DNA from: an uncultured Lachnospiraceae bacterium
GTDB lineage: Bacteria; Bacillota; Clostridia; Lachnospirales; Lachnospiraceae
DNA length: 12,123 nt
NCBI GenBank assembly: GCA_947565255.1
Contig: CANOFI010000043.1
Span: forward strand, 1 to 12,123
Direction of reading: 5' to 3'
Part shown: in pieces, positions 1-6,906 of the stretch
Position numbering within the stretch: the first letter of the stretch is position 1
How the letters are laid out: every line of letters begins with the position of its first letter
Made by a program: the position numbers and the translations under genes
The notes under the pieces: model-generated
The model's input: the letters and a program-made list of their open reading frames with translations, nothing else
What the model was told of the DNA's origin: nothing
Database searches by the model: none

Positions 1-195
1 ATTGTAAATGATAAGGCCTGCGGCAGGGTCCGCCGCGGAGAAGAAAAAGGGTATTTTGAGTTTGGCGGTTCGACTATTGTTCTTCTGTTAAAAAAAGGTG
101 TAGTGCAATGGAGTGAGAAACTGCTTGAAAAGTCCAAAAATGGAGAGGAAACTCCTGTAAAAATGGGTGAGGTACTTGGAATGAGACAAACCTAA
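1..195 (+). CDS. psd: Phosphatidylserine decarboxylase, C-terminal part (5' end outside window)
   Basis: Open in frame 1 from the window edge to a TAA, giving the last 64 residues. Psd converts phosphatidylserine to phosphatidylethanolamine at the membrane. The enzyme cleaves itself between Gly and Ser, and the Ser becomes the N-terminal pyruvoyl group of the small alpha chain. The fragment contains KGYFEFGGSTIVLLLKKG, which matches the family's cleavage-site region. The presumed cleavage falls at G23/S24 of the fragment, so the whole alpha chain is visible here. About 40 residues after the cleavage serine is normal for the family. The next gene starts 69 nt downstream (33 nt if a TTG start is used), with no terminator between, so co-transcription is likely. 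The identification rests on this one motif and its surroundings. Confidence 0.85.
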   Translation: MVNDKACGRVRRGEEKGYFEFGGSTIVLLLKKGVVQWSEKLLEKSKNGEETPVKMGEVLGMRQT

Positions 196-264
196 ATTGA
201 GAGCCGCAAAGATTCTTAAGGATTCTTTTTGAAAAGGCGGTTTGAGACAGGGTGTGATACCAGT

Positions 265-1650
265 ATGGATAAAAAAGATTATGAACGTTATGTGCAGCAC
301 CGGAAGCGGGTCGCGCAGCAAAAGAAAAGGCGTAAAAAGGAAAGAAATATTTTGGCAGTGACGCAGGCCGCATTGTTGCTGCTTTCTTTTGTTGCTGTTT
401 TTCTGATAGCGGTAAGGCTTGGCTTTTTTCAGGAACCGGAAAAGAAGAAGAAAGCACAGAATAATGGGGCGCCGAAGCAGCAGCTGGATATGCAGGTGCC
501 CGTGACACAGCCGGCGGTGAATCTTCAGGGGAAACCGGATGCCTCTCTTTGTCTTGGCAGTGCAGGTGATGTGATGATGCATTTGTCTATTACGGAAAGC
601 TATGGAGGGCTGAAGGGAGAAAGCCATGATTTTTCGGCGATTTTTGAACAGGTCCGCCAGACATATGCTTCCGTGGATTATATGGTGGTAAATTTGGAAA
701 CATCGCTGGCAGGACTGAAAAAAGGATACAGTGGGTTTCCGAGCTTTAATGCGCCGGATGAAATAGCGGCGAATCTGCGGGATGCGGGGGTGGATTTGCA
801 GCTTCTGGCCAACAATCATATTTATGATAATGGAAAAGAGGGATTTCTGCGCACCATTTCCGTTATGCAGCAGGAGGGAATCTGTTATACGGGTATTAGA
901 GCCGCAGAAGAGGATGCATGTTATGTTCTGGCAGATATTAACGGAATCCGGCTTGGTATTGTCAATTATACATATGAGACAGAACAGGATGGAAAAAGAA
1001 AATCCATCAATGGGCATTTGATGGATAAAAGTGTGGAGCCGCTTTTAAATTCCTTTAAGCTGAGTGAACTGGATCGTTTTTATCGGGAGCTTGCCCGGAT
1101 ACAAAGTGAGCTGTATCTGCAGGGGGCGGAGTTTATTATTCTTTATATTCACTGGGGGAATGAATATGAATTTGAGCCAAACAAGGTGCAGAAGGAAATG
1201 GCGCAGCAGTTTTGTGACATGGGAATCAATGCGGTAATCGGGTCCCATCCGCATGTGGTGCAGCCACTGGATGTGTATACGAGCACAGACGGAACCCGGA
1301 AAATGTTCTGTGCGTATTCGCTGGGAAATCATCTTTCCAATCAGCGGAGGGAGCGCATCAGCACCCGTCCGAACGGGCATACCGAGGATGGGCTGATGTT
1401 AAAACTGACGATTTCAAGAATAAACGGGAACATATCGATTACCAGTGTCGATGCCATTCCGACGTATGTAATAAAAAATTCTGTTCCGAATTTCTATATC
1501 ATTCCGATTTGCCAGCTGGAGACAATTGAAGAACAGACAGGAATGAGCGGCATTATGCCGACAATCCAGGCATCCTATGACCGTACGATGAAAATACTGG
1601 GGGACAGTGTGGAGGATGTCCGGCGTGAACTGGGGATTTTGCTGGAATAA
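265..1650 (+). CDS. Membrane-anchored CapA family protein (metallophosphatase-like fold)
   Basis: CapA/PgsA-type proteins belong to the calcineurin-like fold and are linked to poly-gamma-glutamate or capsule synthesis in bacilli. In clostridia many copies have no known substrate. From the ATG at 265 the protein is 461 residues. It has a strongly basic cytoplasmic N-terminus, one membrane segment at about 31-55, a Lys-rich and Gln/Pro linker, then an extracellular CapA domain from about 95. Family motifs in order are GDVMMH (D102), VNLETSL (143-149), LLANNHIYDNG (near 183), YIHWGNEY (near 295) and GSHPHVVQ (326-333), so the likely metal and active-site His, Asp and Asn residues are present. 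A TTG at 229 with AAGGA six bases upstream would add 12 residues. I prefer the ATG because it opens the typical basic leader, but its ribosome binding site is weak. Position after psd suggests envelope-related expression. Confidence 0.85.
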   Translation: MDKKDYERYVQHRKRVAQQKKRRKKERNILAVTQAALLLLSFVAVFLIAVRLGFFQEPEKKKKAQNNGAPKQQLDMQVPVTQPAVNLQGKPDASLCLGSAGDVMMHLSITESYGGLKGESHDFSAIFEQVRQTYASVDYMVVNLETSLAGLKKGYSGFPSFNAPDEIAANLRDAGVDLQLLANNHIYDNGKEGFLRTISVMQQEGICYTGIRAAEEDACYVLADINGIRLGIVNYTYETEQDGKRKSINGHLMDKSVEPLLNSFKLSELDRFYRELARIQSELYLQGAEFIILYIHWGNEYEFEPNKVQKEMAQQFCDMGINAVIGSHPHVVQPLDVYTSTDGTRKMFCAYSLGNHLSNQRRERISTRPNGHTEDGLMLKLTISRINGNISITSVDAIPTYVIKNSVPNFYIIPICQLETIEEQTGMSGIMPTIQASYDRTMKILGDSVEDVRRELGILLE

Positions 1651-1669
1651 AGGTATGCTTCACAGCTTT

Positions 1670-1698
1670 GCCGGAGCCTTTTGTACATGTGGTCCGGC
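1670..1698 (+). other. Imperfect hairpin between capA-like gene and greA
   Basis: GCCGGA (1670-1675) and TCCGGC (1693-1698) are perfect inverted copies around a 17-nt loop that contains the palindrome TGTACA. No T-run follows, so it is not a standard intrinsic terminator. It may be an mRNA processing site or mean nothing. Confidence 0.3.
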
Positions 1699-1736
1699 GG
1701 GGCAGGCGTGAATCGTGACAATATGGAGGTAGAAAA

Positions 1737-2240
1737 GTGAGAGAGCAATTGACAAAGAAGGATGTAGAAAAAATAAAACAGGAGATTGAGCATCGAAAGC
1801 TTGTAGTCCGCAAGGAGGCAATTGAGGCGGTAAAAGAGGCGAGGGCACATGGGGATTTGAGCGAAAATTTTGAGTACCACGCCGCCAAAAAAGATAAAAA
1901 CCAGAATGAAAGCCGAATCCGTTACCTTGAAAATATGTTAAAGCATGCTGTGATTGTGGATGATAGTTCTGCAAAGGGGGAGGTCGGACTGAATAATACG
2001 GTGACAGTTTACATTCCCGAAGACGATGCGGAGGAGACCTATCGGTTAGTCACGTCTATCCGGGGAAATTCCATAAAAGGCCTCATAAGCATTGAGTCGC
2101 CGCTTGGAAAGGCGCTTTTGGGACATTGCGAGGGGGATGCCGTCACGGTTTGTGTCAATGAAAACTTCAGTTATGAGGTGGAGATACGGAAGGTTGAGGA
2201 TACGACAGACGAAGGTGAGGACAAAATTCGCGGATATTAA
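1737..2240 (+). CDS. greA: Transcription elongation factor GreA
   Basis: GreA inserts its coiled-coil tip into the RNA polymerase secondary channel. There it stimulates cleavage of the 3' end of backtracked RNA. The protein is 167 residues, slightly longer than the usual 157-160. The N-terminal coiled coil spans about 5-75 and carries the diagnostic tip ARAHGDLSENFEYHAAKK at 35-52, with catalytic acidic residues D40 and E43. The C-terminal FKBP-like domain has the signature ISIESPLGKALLGH. The start is GTG, preceded by TGGAGGT five to eight bases upstream. The nearby ATG at 1722 runs into a stop after five codons. The extra residues are a charged C-terminal tail. The 86 bases before the start hold only a weak hairpin, so read-through from the capA-like gene is possible. 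Confidence 0.95.
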   Translation: MREQLTKKDVEKIKQEIEHRKLVVRKEAIEAVKEARAHGDLSENFEYHAAKKDKNQNESRIRYLENMLKHAVIVDDSSAKGEVGLNNTVTVYIPEDDAEETYRLVTSIRGNSIKGLISIESPLGKALLGHCEGDAVTVCVNENFSYEVEIRKVEDTTDEGEDKIRGY

Positions 2241-2241
2241 A

Positions 2242-2270
2242 TTGCGCGGATTGTGCATATAACGTAATAC
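2242..2270 (+). promoter_or_regulatory. Candidate sigma-A promoter for the LuxR-type gene
   Basis: TTGCGC (2242-2247) and TAATAC (2265-2270) are separated by exactly 17 bases. Both boxes deviate from consensus, so this is a candidate only. Transcription would begin around 2277, placing the inverted repeat at 2273-2312 at the very 5' end of the mRNA. Confidence 0.35.
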
Positions 2271-2272
2271 AT

Positions 2273-2312
2273 GCGCTGACGCGACGACCCGAAGGGTCTA
2301 GTCCTTTAGCGC
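2273..2312. repeat. Imperfect inverted repeat (stem-loop) between greA and the LuxR-type gene
   Basis: Nested complementarity is visible by eye. GCGCT (2273-2277) pairs with AGCGC (2308-2312), GAC (2283-2285) pairs with GTC (2301-2303), and GACCC (2286-2290) pairs with GGGTC (2294-2298) around a GAA loop. No T-run follows, so it is a poor intrinsic terminator. It could be a transcript-end structure for greA, a 5' leader element of the next gene, or one copy of a dispersed intergenic repeat. Confidence 0.5.
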
Positions 2313-2362
2313 GCTGTAAAATTAAGGTATGCCGGTAAGGTTAGAGGAGTGAGGCGTAAAAG

Positions 2363-3115
2363 ATGAGACATTTAGAAATAAATGACTGGCTTGTGCTGAA
2401 CAACATGATATACAAAATTTATACAACAGAAGATGAATTCAGGATGCGCTGTGATTTTTTGGAGCAGCTGCAGACGCTGGTCGATTTTGACAGTGCAGAT
2501 TTTTTTGTGGCGGATGCAGACCGGCCGCAGGAGCTGGTAAGGCCTGCCATGTACCGGTGCAAAGAGGACCATGAACTGCTTTATGCTTATTTGGATTACA
2601 GCCAGGAGATTTTATTTCTTGGAAACAGTATGGTATACCGTGAGACGGATATTGTAACAGAAATCAGGCGTCAGCAGAAGGAATATTACAAAAAACTGTA
2701 CCAGCCGAACGGGTGGCATTATTCGATGCAGATGATTATCGCCTACGATAAAAAATTTCTGGGAGTCGCGACATTTTACCGGGCGATGGGCAGGGATAAT
2801 TTTCAGTATGATGATATTTTTATGTTAGATATGTTAAAGGAGCATCTGGCATACAGACTGCAGAATGACCGGAAAAGAGCGCAGCACAGAGAAAAAAAAC
2901 TGACGATTCAGGAGGCGGTAAAGAAATACCAGCTTACGAAAAGGGAAGAAACCATACTGGGCTTTCTGATGGACGGGGCCGACAACATACAGATATGCGA
3001 TGAACTTGTGATTAGCCTGAATACGCTGAAAAAACATATTTTAAACATATACCGCAAGCTGGGAATCCGAAACCGCGTACAGCTTTTTAAGATGGTGCGG
3101 GAACACAGTGAGTAG
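2363..3115 (+). CDS. LuxR family transcriptional regulator with C-terminal HTH
   Basis: A 250-residue DNA-binding protein. The C-terminal domain (about 188-247) is a typical LuxR/GerE helix-turn-helix, with LTKREETILGFLMDG, a recognition-helix region SLNTLKKHILNIYRKLG, and then NRVQLF. The N-terminal 170 residues have no receiver-domain Asp/Lys pattern and no autoinducer-domain motif. Their alternating strands and helices (for example SADFFVADAD and FLGVATFYR) resemble a GAF-like sensor fold, but this is a guess. The link at about 165-182 is highly charged and probably helical. The start is the ATG after GAGGAG at 2344-2349, a somewhat long spacing. No histidine kinase is adjacent. A gene for a secreted dockerin protein follows on the same strand after its own promoter, so it is a possible but unproven target. 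Confidence 0.8.
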   Translation: MRHLEINDWLVLNNMIYKIYTTEDEFRMRCDFLEQLQTLVDFDSADFFVADADRPQELVRPAMYRCKEDHELLYAYLDYSQEILFLGNSMVYRETDIVTEIRRQQKEYYKKLYQPNGWHYSMQMIIAYDKKFLGVATFYRAMGRDNFQYDDIFMLDMLKEHLAYRLQNDRKRAQHREKKLTIQEAVKKYQLTKREETILGFLMDGADNIQICDELVISLNTLKKHILNIYRKLGIRNRVQLFKMVREHSE

Positions 3116-3130
3116 AAAATTCCATTTTTG

Positions 3131-3190
3131 TGAAATATATATGATATTTTCAAACAAATACTTGATTTTTTGGTGAAAATTTAGTAAAAT
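3131..3190 (+). promoter_or_regulatory. Strong sigma-A promoter with upstream AT-rich inverted repeat
   Basis: TTGATT (3162-3167) and TAAAAT (3185-3190) are separated by 17 bases, close to consensus. Just upstream, TGAAATAT (3131-3138) and ATATTTTCA (3144-3152) form an inverted repeat with one unpaired base. It could serve as an operator or an UP-like AT tract. Expected start of transcription is near 3197, giving a leader of about 235 nt before the dockerin gene. Confidence 0.6.
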
Positions 3191-3216
3191 ATTAATAGGC
3201 AAAGGTTGTTTATCTG

Positions 3217-3276
3217 ATGGGAGAACAGATTTTTCTGACTCTTATTGTAGATGATTATACGAGTTCCGAATTATAA
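3217..3276 (+). other. Possible 19-codon leader ORF
   Basis: ATG to TAA encoding MGEQIFLTLIVDDYTSSEL inside the dockerin gene leader. The only possible ribosome binding site (AAAGG at 3201-3205) is weak and distant. The start overlaps a small stem, ATCTG (3212-3216) with CAGAT (3226-3230), followed by TTTTCT, which could be a weak early terminator. There is no run of a single amino acid that would mark a classical attenuator. Confidence 0.2.
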
Positions 3277-3299
3277 GGAGTGCCGGTTACAAGTTGGGA

Positions 3300-3387
3300 C
3301 ATAGGTTGGGCCAGACGATGCACAAGGCGGTATACCCTGATGTGTATCCTGCAGAGGGGGAGTCAGGTATGTGCTGGAAAACCTATG
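3300..3387 (+). ncRNA. Structured 5' leader RNA upstream of the dockerin gene (class not recognised)
   Basis: A nested series of complementary segments folds 88 nt into one long branched or bulged stem. The outer helix is a perfect 8 bp, CATAGGTT (3300-3307) with AACCTATG (3380-3387). Inside it, CCAG (3311-3314) plus CACA (3321-3324) pair with TGTGCTGG (3370-3377), leaving a six-base bulge. The inner helix pairs CCTGA (3336-3340) with TCAGG (3363-3367) and can extend by two or three pairs past a bulged C. The element lies in the 5' leader, about 45 nt before the start codon. I checked it by eye against the conserved cores of c-di-GMP-I, cobalamin, THF, fluoride and SAM-type riboswitches and found no match. 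It may be a new cis-regulatory RNA, a translation-control hairpin or an mRNA-stabilising structure. Confidence 0.5.
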
Positions 3388-3432
3388 GGGTGTAGAAATA
3401 ATGAACTTAAAAGAAAGGGTGTATGAACAATT

Positions 3433-5418
3433 ATGAGAAAAATGACAAGTGTAAATGCACGTAAGATTGCAGCAGCAGCTATGGCTCTTACGCTGGCTGT
3501 ACCGGCAACTTTGTGCATGGAACCTGCAAAGGTTCAGGCGGCTGAGGATTCCATTCTGAGTCAGGCGGTAAAGACCATTGATTTTGAGAATGGCTGGGAA
3601 GGCATGTCGGCAGAAGGTGAGACACGCACGAAAATTGAAAACGGCAAGCCGGTCATCAATGAGGCCGGTGATGATTATGAAAAGATTACATCTACCGCAC
3701 TTCCGGAGATTAAGGACGTGGAAGGCAGGGGAAAAGCGCTGGTGTTTAAGGATTCTGAGATTGTCGATCAGGTGATTAAGGACGAAAGCGATGCCCTGGA
3801 TGAAAAGTATGCAACAGGTACGGCTGTACAGACGAAGGAAAAGATTGGCGGACATGTAAAGGTTGCAGAGAATCCGTTTAAGGGTATGACGTTTGATGAC
3901 AATGATAAGAATGCGGGTGTTTCCATTTCTTACTGGGTAAAGGTGCCGGTGATCAAGATTAATGACCAGCGCGACAAGGTTACGGATGGAACCGGAAAAG
4001 ACCGCGGCGCCAATGCGACGACGGTTGTATTTCTGAATGATGACAGAGTTGTTTTGCAGAAGGATGATTATGCCAAGCATCTGGCATGTGTCGGATATGA
4101 TGAAGCGAAAGCTGCGAATGATGAGAATGCGTTAAAAGACTATGATATGGGTGAGCGGATTACGGTACATGATAAAAATAACAATTATTTTGTGCTTTAC
4201 CGTAATCATGGAAAGCTTGTTCGGTTTAATCCGAATTATCCCGATAAAGAGGCGGAGGATGCGGCATCAGCAGCGGCAGCGGCAGCCGGAGGAACGTTCA
4301 AAGGCGGCGGCTGGTATAATACCACAGATTATGATAAGGAAAAGGATGCAAAATTTGATGTAACGGATGACCAGGGCAATACCTATAAGATTGCTTCCTT
4401 TGCGAATGCTACTGCAATAGACAGGAATCAGTATGAATTGTTCCGTTACCGCTATGGAAAAACAGATGATTTCGATAATGGAATTTCTTCCAAGAGTAAA
4501 ATAAGGGAAGGTACTTTAAAGGGTTCCCTGCAGATTTCCACAGACAATGACTTCTATTTCAGAGAGGATCATTACCGGACATTTGCATTTACAGGTGCGG
4601 ATGGGACAGCTATTAACCGTGCGGTTGCAGGTTCAAGAATTTATAATCCGAACTCAGATAAATATGGAATGTTTCAGGATATCGGCGGAACCAACCAGTT
4701 ATTCTTTGACGGGGATGAGCGGGTTACAAACTTAAAGACCGGCGCTGAAAAATGGCATTATGTGACCATTACATTGCAGAACGACTGGGTACAGATGTAT
4801 GTGGACGGTGAAATGGTTGATCCGGAGACAGAGTATGCTTACTGCAAGGATACAGAGATTACGGTACCTGGTATTACACATGATTTTACCAAGCAGAATA
4901 CGGGAAAGACGTTTAATCGCGGAAAGGGACTCCGTGAGAGATGGTGTACATTGCCGGATGATAATGTAAAGGACTGGTCAGCAGAGGGAACAGCGAATAA
5001 CAATCCGGGCAATTCTTTGCAGATTTCGATGTTAGACTGGATTGCGGATCCGAATACTGAGCTGTATTTCGGAGGAACCTCTTACAGTGCCGCATCCTCC
5101 ATTGACCAGAACTATGGTTCGATCGAAGATGTAATGCTCGATGATATTTCTTTCTTCAAGAAAGCCTTGACGGAGGATGAAGTGGCAGAGTTGTATGATG
5201 AAGTGAAAGGTTCTAGCGGCAACGGAAATATTGGTGATGTGAATGGCGACGGTAACATCACTTTGACGGATGCACAGATGGCATTGAAAGCGGCGCTGAA
5301 TCTTACAAAATTGACAGAGGGCCAGGAAAAAGCTGCGGATGTAGACGGCAACGGCAAAGTGGAATTAAAGGATGCACAGAAGATATTGAAAGTAGCATTA
5401 AACTTAGATAAGTTTTAA
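3433..5418 (+). CDS. Secreted LamG-like protein with C-terminal dockerin
   Basis: A 661-residue exported protein. The signal peptide covers about 1-36: basic start, a hydrophobic AAAAMALTLAVPA core, and probable cleavage after VQA. The body looks like a concanavalin/LamG-type beta-sandwich interrupted by long insertions. An early strand reads VSISYWVKVP (near 155), later strands read KWHYVTITL and WVQMYVDGEMVD (near 437-458), and the closing LDDISFFKKALTEDEVAELYDEV lies near 571-593. A poly-Ala tract sits near 278-287. After a Ser/Gly/Asn linker comes a type I-like dockerin (601-661) with two calcium-binding loops, DVNGDGNITLTD (602) and DVDGNGKVELKD (636). Each loop leads into a helix with the similar sequence ALKAALNL or ILKVALNL. 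I see no catalytic domain. A carbohydrate-binding or adhesive surface role is an inference. The ATG follows a weak AGGGTG site, and an in-frame TGA at 3424 supports this start. Confidence 0.85.
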   Translation: MRKMTSVNARKIAAAAMALTLAVPATLCMEPAKVQAAEDSILSQAVKTIDFENGWEGMSAEGETRTKIENGKPVINEAGDDYEKITSTALPEIKDVEGRGKALVFKDSEIVDQVIKDESDALDEKYATGTAVQTKEKIGGHVKVAENPFKGMTFDDNDKNAGVSISYWVKVPVIKINDQRDKVTDGTGKDRGANATTVVFLNDDRVVLQKDDYAKHLACVGYDEAKAANDENALKDYDMGERITVHDKNNNYFVLYRNHGKLVRFNPNYPDKEAEDAASAAAAAAGGTFKGGGWYNTTDYDKEKDAKFDVTDDQGNTYKIASFANATAIDRNQYELFRYRYGKTDDFDNGISSKSKIREGTLKGSLQISTDNDFYFREDHYRTFAFTGADGTAINRAVAGSRIYNPNSDKYGMFQDIGGTNQLFFDGDERVTNLKTGAEKWHYVTITLQNDWVQMYVDGEMVDPETEYAYCKDTEITVPGITHDFTKQNTGKTFNRGKGLRERWCTLPDDNVKDWSAEGTANNNPGNSLQISMLDWIADPNTELYFGGTSYSAASSIDQNYGSIEDVMLDDISFFKKALTEDEVAELYDEVKGSSGNGNIGDVNGDGNITLTDAQMALKAALNLTKLTEGQEKAADVDGNGKVELKDAQKILKVALNLDKF

Positions 5419-5442
5419 AAAGCAGCAAAGTGTTTGAAAAAG

Positions 5443-5468
5443 GGAGTTGCTAGTGCAGCTCCTTTTTT
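5443..5468 (+). terminator. Intrinsic terminator of the dockerin gene
   Basis: GGAGTTGC (5443-5450) pairs with GCAGCTCC (5455-5462) around a TAGT loop, with one G-U pair, and is followed directly by six T residues. It begins 24 nt after the stop codon and isolates the downstream operon. Confidence 0.9.
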
Positions 5469-5476
5469 CTTAGCGC

Positions 5477-5502
5477 TGTCAGGCTGTTATGTCAGGCGGT
5501 TG
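5477..5502. repeat. Tandem 13-bp direct repeat upstream of the paaK operon
   Basis: TGTCAGGCTGTTA (5477-5489) is followed at once by TGTCAGGCGGTTG (5490-5502), an 11 of 13 match. It lies about 95 bases before the paaK start. Tandem half-sites here could be a regulator-binding site, but no convincing promoter pair was found in 5469-5596 and the short length leaves room for chance. Confidence 0.35.
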
Positions 5503-5596
5503 TGAGACAGAGAACATGTATTTGGTGAAACAGGAATAAGAAAATACATGAATAGCTTTTGCAATTGCCTATTTTATAAGAATTGGAGTAGAAAGT

Positions 5597-6904
5597 ATGA
5601 TTTGGGCGAAAGAAGAAACTTTATCAAGGAAAGAAATTGAGGAAATTCAGCTTTTCAGACTGCAGGAGACGGTGAATCGGGTATATGAAAAAGTGCCTTA
5701 TTACCGCCGGAAAATGGAGGAATCCGGTGTAAAGCCGGAGGATATCAGACAATTAGAGGATTTACAGAGACTTCCGTTTGTAACAAAGCAGGATATGCGG
5801 GATACCTATCCCTTTGGGTTGTTTGCAGTGCCGAAGGAGAAGCTGGTGAGGATTCATGCATCGAGCGGGACAACGGGAAAGCCTACGGTGGTAGGCTACA
5901 CGAAAAAGGATTTGGAGGTCTGGACAGAGTGTGTATCCCGGATTGCGGCTATGGGAGGGGCGACGTCGAAGGAGGTTGCGCAGATCTGCTTTGGATACGG
6001 GATGTTTACCGGCGCCCTGGGCCTGCATTACGGACTGGAAAATATGGGAGCCGCCATTGTGCCGTCTTCGACAGGCAACACGGAAAAGCAGCTGATGTTT
6101 ATGAAGGATTTTGGGACGACGCTTTTGGTAGCAACCCCCTCCTATGCCCTGCGTATTGCGGAGGTTGCGCAGCAGCTGGGAATCGATCCGAAGACGGACC
6201 TGCAGGTAAAAATTGCACTTGTGGGAAGCGAGCTTTTGACGGATGCTATGCGTAAGGAAATGCATAAAATGTGGGGCAACGATATGTTAGTTACGTCTAA
6301 CTACGGCATGAGCGAGCTGATGGGCCCGGGGGTATCCGGCGAATGTCTGGAGTTAAACGGTATGCATATTAATGAGGACTATTTTATTCCGGAAATTATA
6401 GACCCGAAAACAGGAGAGGTGCTGCCGCCGGGCGAAAAAGGGGAGCTGGTCATCACCTGCATTTATAAGGAGGCGCTTCCTTTAATTCGTTACCGGACAA
6501 AGGATGTCACGAGGCTCATGTACGAACCGTGTAAATGCGGCAGAACAACCTGCCGGATGGAAAATCTGGACGGCAGGACGGATGACATGCTGAAAATCCG
6601 CGGCGTCAATGTATTTCCAAGCCAGATTGAGGAGGTGCTGCTTGGAATTGAGGAGATTGGACCACATTATGAAATTATTGTCACGCGGGAGGGGCATACG
6701 GATAAGCTGGAAATTCGGGTTGAGCTTCTGACGGAGAGCATGACGGATTCTTATCAGGCGCTTGAGGCCATTGAAAAGAAAATAAAGGCGAGGCTTCGGG
6801 TTGTGCTTGGTCTGGATGCAAAAATTAAGTTAGAATCGCCGAATACGATACAGCGGTTTGAGGGAAAAGCGAAAAGAGTAAAGGACTTAAGGAAGGAAGG
6901 ATAA
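5597..6904 (+). CDS. paaK: Phenylacetate-CoA ligase (AMP-forming), PaaK family
   Basis: Activates phenylacetate or a related arylacetate with ATP and CoA to the arylacetyl-CoA, releasing AMP and PPi. The 435 residues fit the family length of about 430-440. Adenylate-forming motifs in order are the P-loop-like SSGTTGKP (89-96), NYGMSE (235-240), the hinge region GRTDDMLKIRGVNVFPSQIE (326-345) and a C-terminal EGKAKRVKD (422-430) holding the expected catalytic Lys. A small CKCGRTTC cluster lies at 312-319. The start is the first ATG, after TTGGAGTAGAAAGT, a fair ribosome binding site. The stop lies two bases before iorA, whose ribosome binding site is inside the paaK end, so translation is likely coupled. 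No ring-oxygenation paa genes are present. The partnership is with an anaerobic ferredoxin-linked enzyme, so the context is aryl-acid and aromatic amino acid exchange, not aerobic phenylacetate degradation. Confidence 0.92.
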   Translation: MIWAKEETLSRKEIEEIQLFRLQETVNRVYEKVPYYRRKMEESGVKPEDIRQLEDLQRLPFVTKQDMRDTYPFGLFAVPKEKLVRIHASSGTTGKPTVVGYTKKDLEVWTECVSRIAAMGGATSKEVAQICFGYGMFTGALGLHYGLENMGAAIVPSSTGNTEKQLMFMKDFGTTLLVATPSYALRIAEVAQQLGIDPKTDLQVKIALVGSELLTDAMRKEMHKMWGNDMLVTSNYGMSELMGPGVSGECLELNGMHINEDYFIPEIIDPKTGEVLPPGEKGELVITCIYKEALPLIRYRTKDVTRLMYEPCKCGRTTCRMENLDGRTDDMLKIRGVNVFPSQIEEVLLGIEEIGPHYEIIVTREGHTDKLEIRVELLTESMTDSYQALEAIEKKIKARLRVVLGLDAKIKLESPNTIQRFEGKAKRVKDLRKEG

Positions 6905-6906
6905 AT

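Noticed and set aside
88..1017. Long minus-strand ORF opposite the psd end and the capA-like gene
   Set aside because: It is antisense to a gene with clear family motifs. Its product is rich in Cys, His, Ile and Arg with no domain, as expected for a shadow frame.
3281..3400. Group II intron end or known riboswitch
   Set aside because: No GUGYG intron start, domain V-like hairpin or reverse transcriptase is present, and none of the riboswitch cores I can recall fits the bases.
3280..3426. Short + strand open frame starting GTG in the dockerin gene leader, in frame with the main gene
   Set aside because: The AAGGAG touches the GTG, leaving no spacing, and the product is Arg- and Cys-rich without a family. 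The frame is better explained by the RNA stem, and its TGA supports the start at 3433.
3271..4080. Minus-strand ORF of 269 codons across the leader and start of the dockerin gene
   Set aside because: It overlaps the signal peptide and mature part of a convincing secreted protein. The composition is shadow-like and there is no ribosome binding site.
4258..4295. GCA/GCG-rich tract in the dockerin gene as a slippage or frameshift site
   Set aside because: The codons vary, the frame continues cleanly on both sides, and both parts belong to one protein ending in an intact dockerin.
5521..5596. Promoter directly before paaK (TATTTT or TATAAG near 5570-5580)
   Set aside because: No acceptable -35 box is found at 16-18 bases, so I could not support a specific promoter even though one must exist after the terminator at 5443-5468.
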